NCBI GenBank assembly: GCA_964466645.1
Contig: CAYXPB010000091.1
Coordinates: forward strand, 1 to 17,134
Direction of reading: 5' to 3'
Length of the DNA stretch: 17,134 bases
From: Acetivibrio sp964466645
GTDB taxonomy: Bacteria > Bacillota > Clostridia > Acetivibrionales > Acetivibrionaceae
Below are positions 15,486 through 17,134 of the stretch, in pieces. The position numbers and the translations under genes were made by a program. Positions within the stretch are counted from its first letter, which is position 1. The number at the start of each line of letters is the position of its first letter. The notes under the pieces were generated by a model. It was given only the letters and a program-made list of their open reading frames with translations, did not search any database and was not told the origin of the DNA.

Positions 15486-15845
15486 GTAAGCGTCAAAGAA
15501 TTAATGTATATAAATAATAAAAAATCGTCTTTAAAATAGAAGTATCAAATTTGATAGGAGGTTTTTTAATTGAAACAAATAGAAACCACTGAGTATTGGA
15601 AGGATATTCTGGAAAAGTTCTCTAGACATGAGGGGACAATAATTAGTTTTTGTAAAGAGCATGATGTGAATGTTCATAGATTATATAATCAAAGAATGAA
15701 ATTAAAAAATAAGAACAAAACAAAATTTCATGCTATTGATTTAAATAATATTTCTGATAAGGAAAACAAGTTGCCTTGTGTTAAGAGTATTACCCCATCT
15801 ACTGAAATAAGAATAGAAATTGGTAAAGCTAAAATATATGTTTAG
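15486..15845 (+). mobile_element. IS66-family element, left part only
   Basis: The left end is taken at 15486, where GTAAGCGTC matches the conserved GTAAGCG start of IS66-family inverted repeats and where the ABC ATPase homology stops. The element then carries orfA (15570-15845). The orfB and orfC genes and the right end are not seen: the sequence changes to an IS21-family element soon after 15845. IS66 elements usually make 8-bp target duplications, so AGCAAAAG (15478-15485) should recur at the far end if that survives. Confidence 0.75.
15570..15845 (+). pseudogene. IS66 accessory transposition protein OrfA (TnpA), C-terminally truncated
   Basis: The 91-residue product has the OrfA layout. 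An N-terminal helix-turn-helix-like part (EYWKDILEKFSRHEGTIISF, then CKEHDVNVHRLYNQRMKLK) is followed by a basic linker and the C-terminal beta motif EIRIEIGKAKIYV. OrfA is needed with OrfB for IS66 transposition; the transposase proper is OrfC. Family members continue some 20 residues past the IEIGKA strand, so the stop at 15843-15845 probably reflects truncation by the adjoining IS21 element. The start is TTG at 15570, with AGGAGG at 15556-15561. Confidence 0.75.
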
Positions 15846-15891
15846 TGTATAATAAAAATACCGAAAGTGTTCTGAAGTAAAATCCAGAAAG

Positions 15892-15935
15892 TTGCAGGCG
15901 GAAATTCCATAGTATTGCAAAAAACCATTGCAGGC
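15892..15935. repeat. TTGCAGGC direct repeats in the IS21 left end
   Basis: Two exact 8-bp copies (15892-15899 and 15928-15935) lie 36 bases apart, start to start, upstream of istA. A partial copy, TATTGCAA, lies between them (15914-15921). IS21-family ends typically carry several transposase-binding repeats of this kind. The repeats lie in the only non-coding part of the element within the window. Confidence 0.5.
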
Positions 15936-15989
15936 ATTACCCAAAACCTATATCCTTAATTCTGACTAAAGATTAAGGAGGAAAGGAGA

Positions 15990-17134
15990 ATGCTTACAAT
16001 GGATCATATACATGATATCAGATTTAGGTTCTTCGAGAAAGGGGAGAATATTTCCCAAATAGCTAATGCGTTGCATCTAGATTGGAAGACGGTACAGAAA
16101 TATGTTGATAAGACAGATTTTAATTTACCCGATCCGAAACCAGCTTCAGAAAAAAAAATGCACCCGAAGCTGGACCCATACAAGCCTACTATAGACCGTT
16201 GGCTTGAAGAGGACAAGCAGGTGCCTCGTAAACAACGACATACTGCAAGGCGAGTATACAATAGGTTAACAAAGGAGGTTGAAGGTTTTGATTGTTCATA
16301 TAGAACAGTGGCATACTACTATAAGCATAAACACAAGGAACTGTTTAGCGGTTCAAAGGATGGTTTTTTACCATTAGAACATCATCCAGGAGAAAGCCAA
16401 GCCGATTTTGGTGCTGCAGAATTTTATGAGAATGGCATGAAATTTACAGGTAAATATCTTGAGCTTTCATTTCCACAGAGTAATAAGGGTTATATGCAAC
16501 TAAACTATGGTGAAAACATGGAATGTCTCTTAGAGGGCCTTGATGCTATCTTTCGTCATATGGGATGTGTTCCAAATGAAATATGGTTTGATAATACAAA
16601 AACCATCGTTACAAAAATCATTCGTGGTGGTGGACGTGAAACTACAGATCGATTTAATCGTTTTCGAGAGCATTATCGTTTTAAAGCTATATTTACAAAC
16701 GCAAATGCGGGTCACGAAAAAGGGAACGTTGAAAACAAGGTTGGATATCAGAGAAGAAACTTCCTTGTTCCTGTACCACGTTTCATATCACTTATTGATT
16801 TTAACCGTCAACTTTTGGATAAGTGTGAAGAAGATGCAGACAGAGAACACTATCGCCATAATGAAACCATCGAAGAGCTATTTGCTTTAGACCTCAAACA
16901 TTGTCATCCACTTCCTAAAATACCTTTTGATTTAAGTGGAAGAGCAACTGCAAGGACCAATAAATGGGGTAGATTTTATTTAAATAAAGGAATGCATGAG
17001 TACTCCGTATCACCAAAGTATGTAAACACCGTAGTGAATCTTAAAATAACATCTTCCCTTATCATAGTAATGGATGAGAATTACCGTGAGATTGTCAGAC
17101 ATAGACGCCTTTATGGGAATACAAAACAACAATG
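15990..17134 (+). CDS. istA: IS21-family transposase IstA, 3' truncated by window edge
   Basis: The frame is open from the ATG at 15990 to the right edge (381 complete codons, no stop). AAGGAGGAAAGGAG (15975-15988) is a very strong ribosome site. The N-terminus holds a helix-turn-helix (IRFRFFEKGENISQIANAL, then HLDWKTVQKYV). The rve-type catalytic core has Asp139 in QADFG, Asp201 in WFDNTKT and Glu248 in KGNVENKVGYQRRNF, the complete DDE triad. The C-terminal part (NKWGRFYLNKGMHEYSVSP) is also typical. It catalyses transposition with the ATPase helper IstB, whose gene would follow. Nothing visible is broken, so the element may be recent and active. Confidence 0.93.
   Translation, partial: MLTMDHIHDIRFRFFEKGENISQIANALHLDWKTVQKYVDKTDFNLPDPKPASEKKMHPKLDPYKPTIDRWLEEDKQVPRKQRHTARRVYNRLTKEVEGFDCSYRTVAYYYKHKHKELFSGSKDGFLPLEHHPGESQADFGAAEFYENGMKFTGKYLELSFPQSNKGYMQLNYGENMECLLEGLDAIFRHMGCVPNEIWFDNTKTIVTKIIRGGGRETTDRFNRFREHYRFKAIFTNANAGHEKGNVENKVGYQRRNFLVPVPRFISLIDFNRQLLDKCEEDADREHYRHNETIEELFALDLKHCHPLPKIPFDLSGRATARTNKWGRFYLNKGMHEYSVSPKYVNTVVNLKITSSLIIVMDENYREIVRHRRLYGNTKQQ

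Larger units (their letters stand above)
15846..17134 (+). mobile_element. IS21-family element, runs off the right edge
   Basis: The istA-type transposase gene identifies the element. Its exact left end is uncertain. IS21 ends begin with TG, and both 15846 (TGTATAATA, directly after the OrfA stop) and 15868 (TGTTCTGAAG) are candidates. The leader contains the direct repeat TTGCAGGC at 15892-15899 and 15928-15935, consistent with the multiple terminal repeats of IS21 ends. An istB gene is expected beyond the window. Confidence 0.8.

Noticed and set aside
15892..15935. CRISPR-like repeat
   Set aside because: There are only two 8-bp copies, inside the end of an IS21 element; repeat length and number do not fit a CRISPR array.
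16540..16890. Plus-strand open frame of 116 codons
   Set aside because: It lies entirely within istA in another frame, while the istA frame carries D201 and E248 of the DDE triad.

Overview
The window is AT-rich DNA with Shine-Dalgarno sites before most genes, occasional GTG and TTG starts, and protein sequences that look like low-GC Gram-positive bacteria. An anaerobic Clostridia-type host is my best guess. That is inference: there is no rRNA or other marker gene here. A run of ten N at 13212-13221 shows the sequence is a scaffolded draft.

Region 1 (1-14430) is one co-directional, tightly spaced gene set that reads as a polyketide biosynthetic operon. In order it holds the 3' part of a succinate dehydrogenase/fumarate reductase-type flavoprotein; its iron-sulfur partner; a large type I polyketide synthase (KS-AT-DH-KR-ACP); a second synthase (KS-AT-ACP); a free-standing acyl carrier protein; a type II-like thioesterase with Cys in place of the usual nucleophilic Ser; an FkbH-like protein of the glyceryl-ACP-forming family; a second free ACP cut by the N gap; a MaoC-type hydratase whose start lies in the gap; and a short-chain dehydrogenase. 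The promoter lies upstream of the window. No other promoter was seen inside the set.

A working model, which is inference: FkbH takes a phosphoglycerate-derived three-carbon unit and loads it on the neighbouring free ACP. PKS1 makes unsaturated ketide units, possibly iteratively. PKS2 adds a malonyl unit without reducing it, and the separate SDR and MaoC enzymes may act in trans on carrier-bound intermediates. The thioesterase edits or releases. The flavoprotein/Fe-S pair would be an unusual redox partner. No enoylreductase domain, KSIII, O-methyltransferase or acyl-CoA dehydrogenase is present in the window, so neither the standard methoxymalonyl-ACP set nor the standard tetronate set is complete here.

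Region 2 (14431-15180) has a 221-bp intergenic stretch with a GC-rich hairpin and a possible promoter. It is followed by a J-domain gene whose membrane-spanning second half lies in another frame, so it is probably frameshifted.

Region 3 (15196-17134) is a graveyard of insertions. The 3' part of an ABC-transporter ATPase gene (minus strand) is cut at an IS66-type left end (GTAAGCG). The IS66 orfA is in turn truncated, next to an IS21-family element whose istA runs off the right edge with its DDE residues intact.
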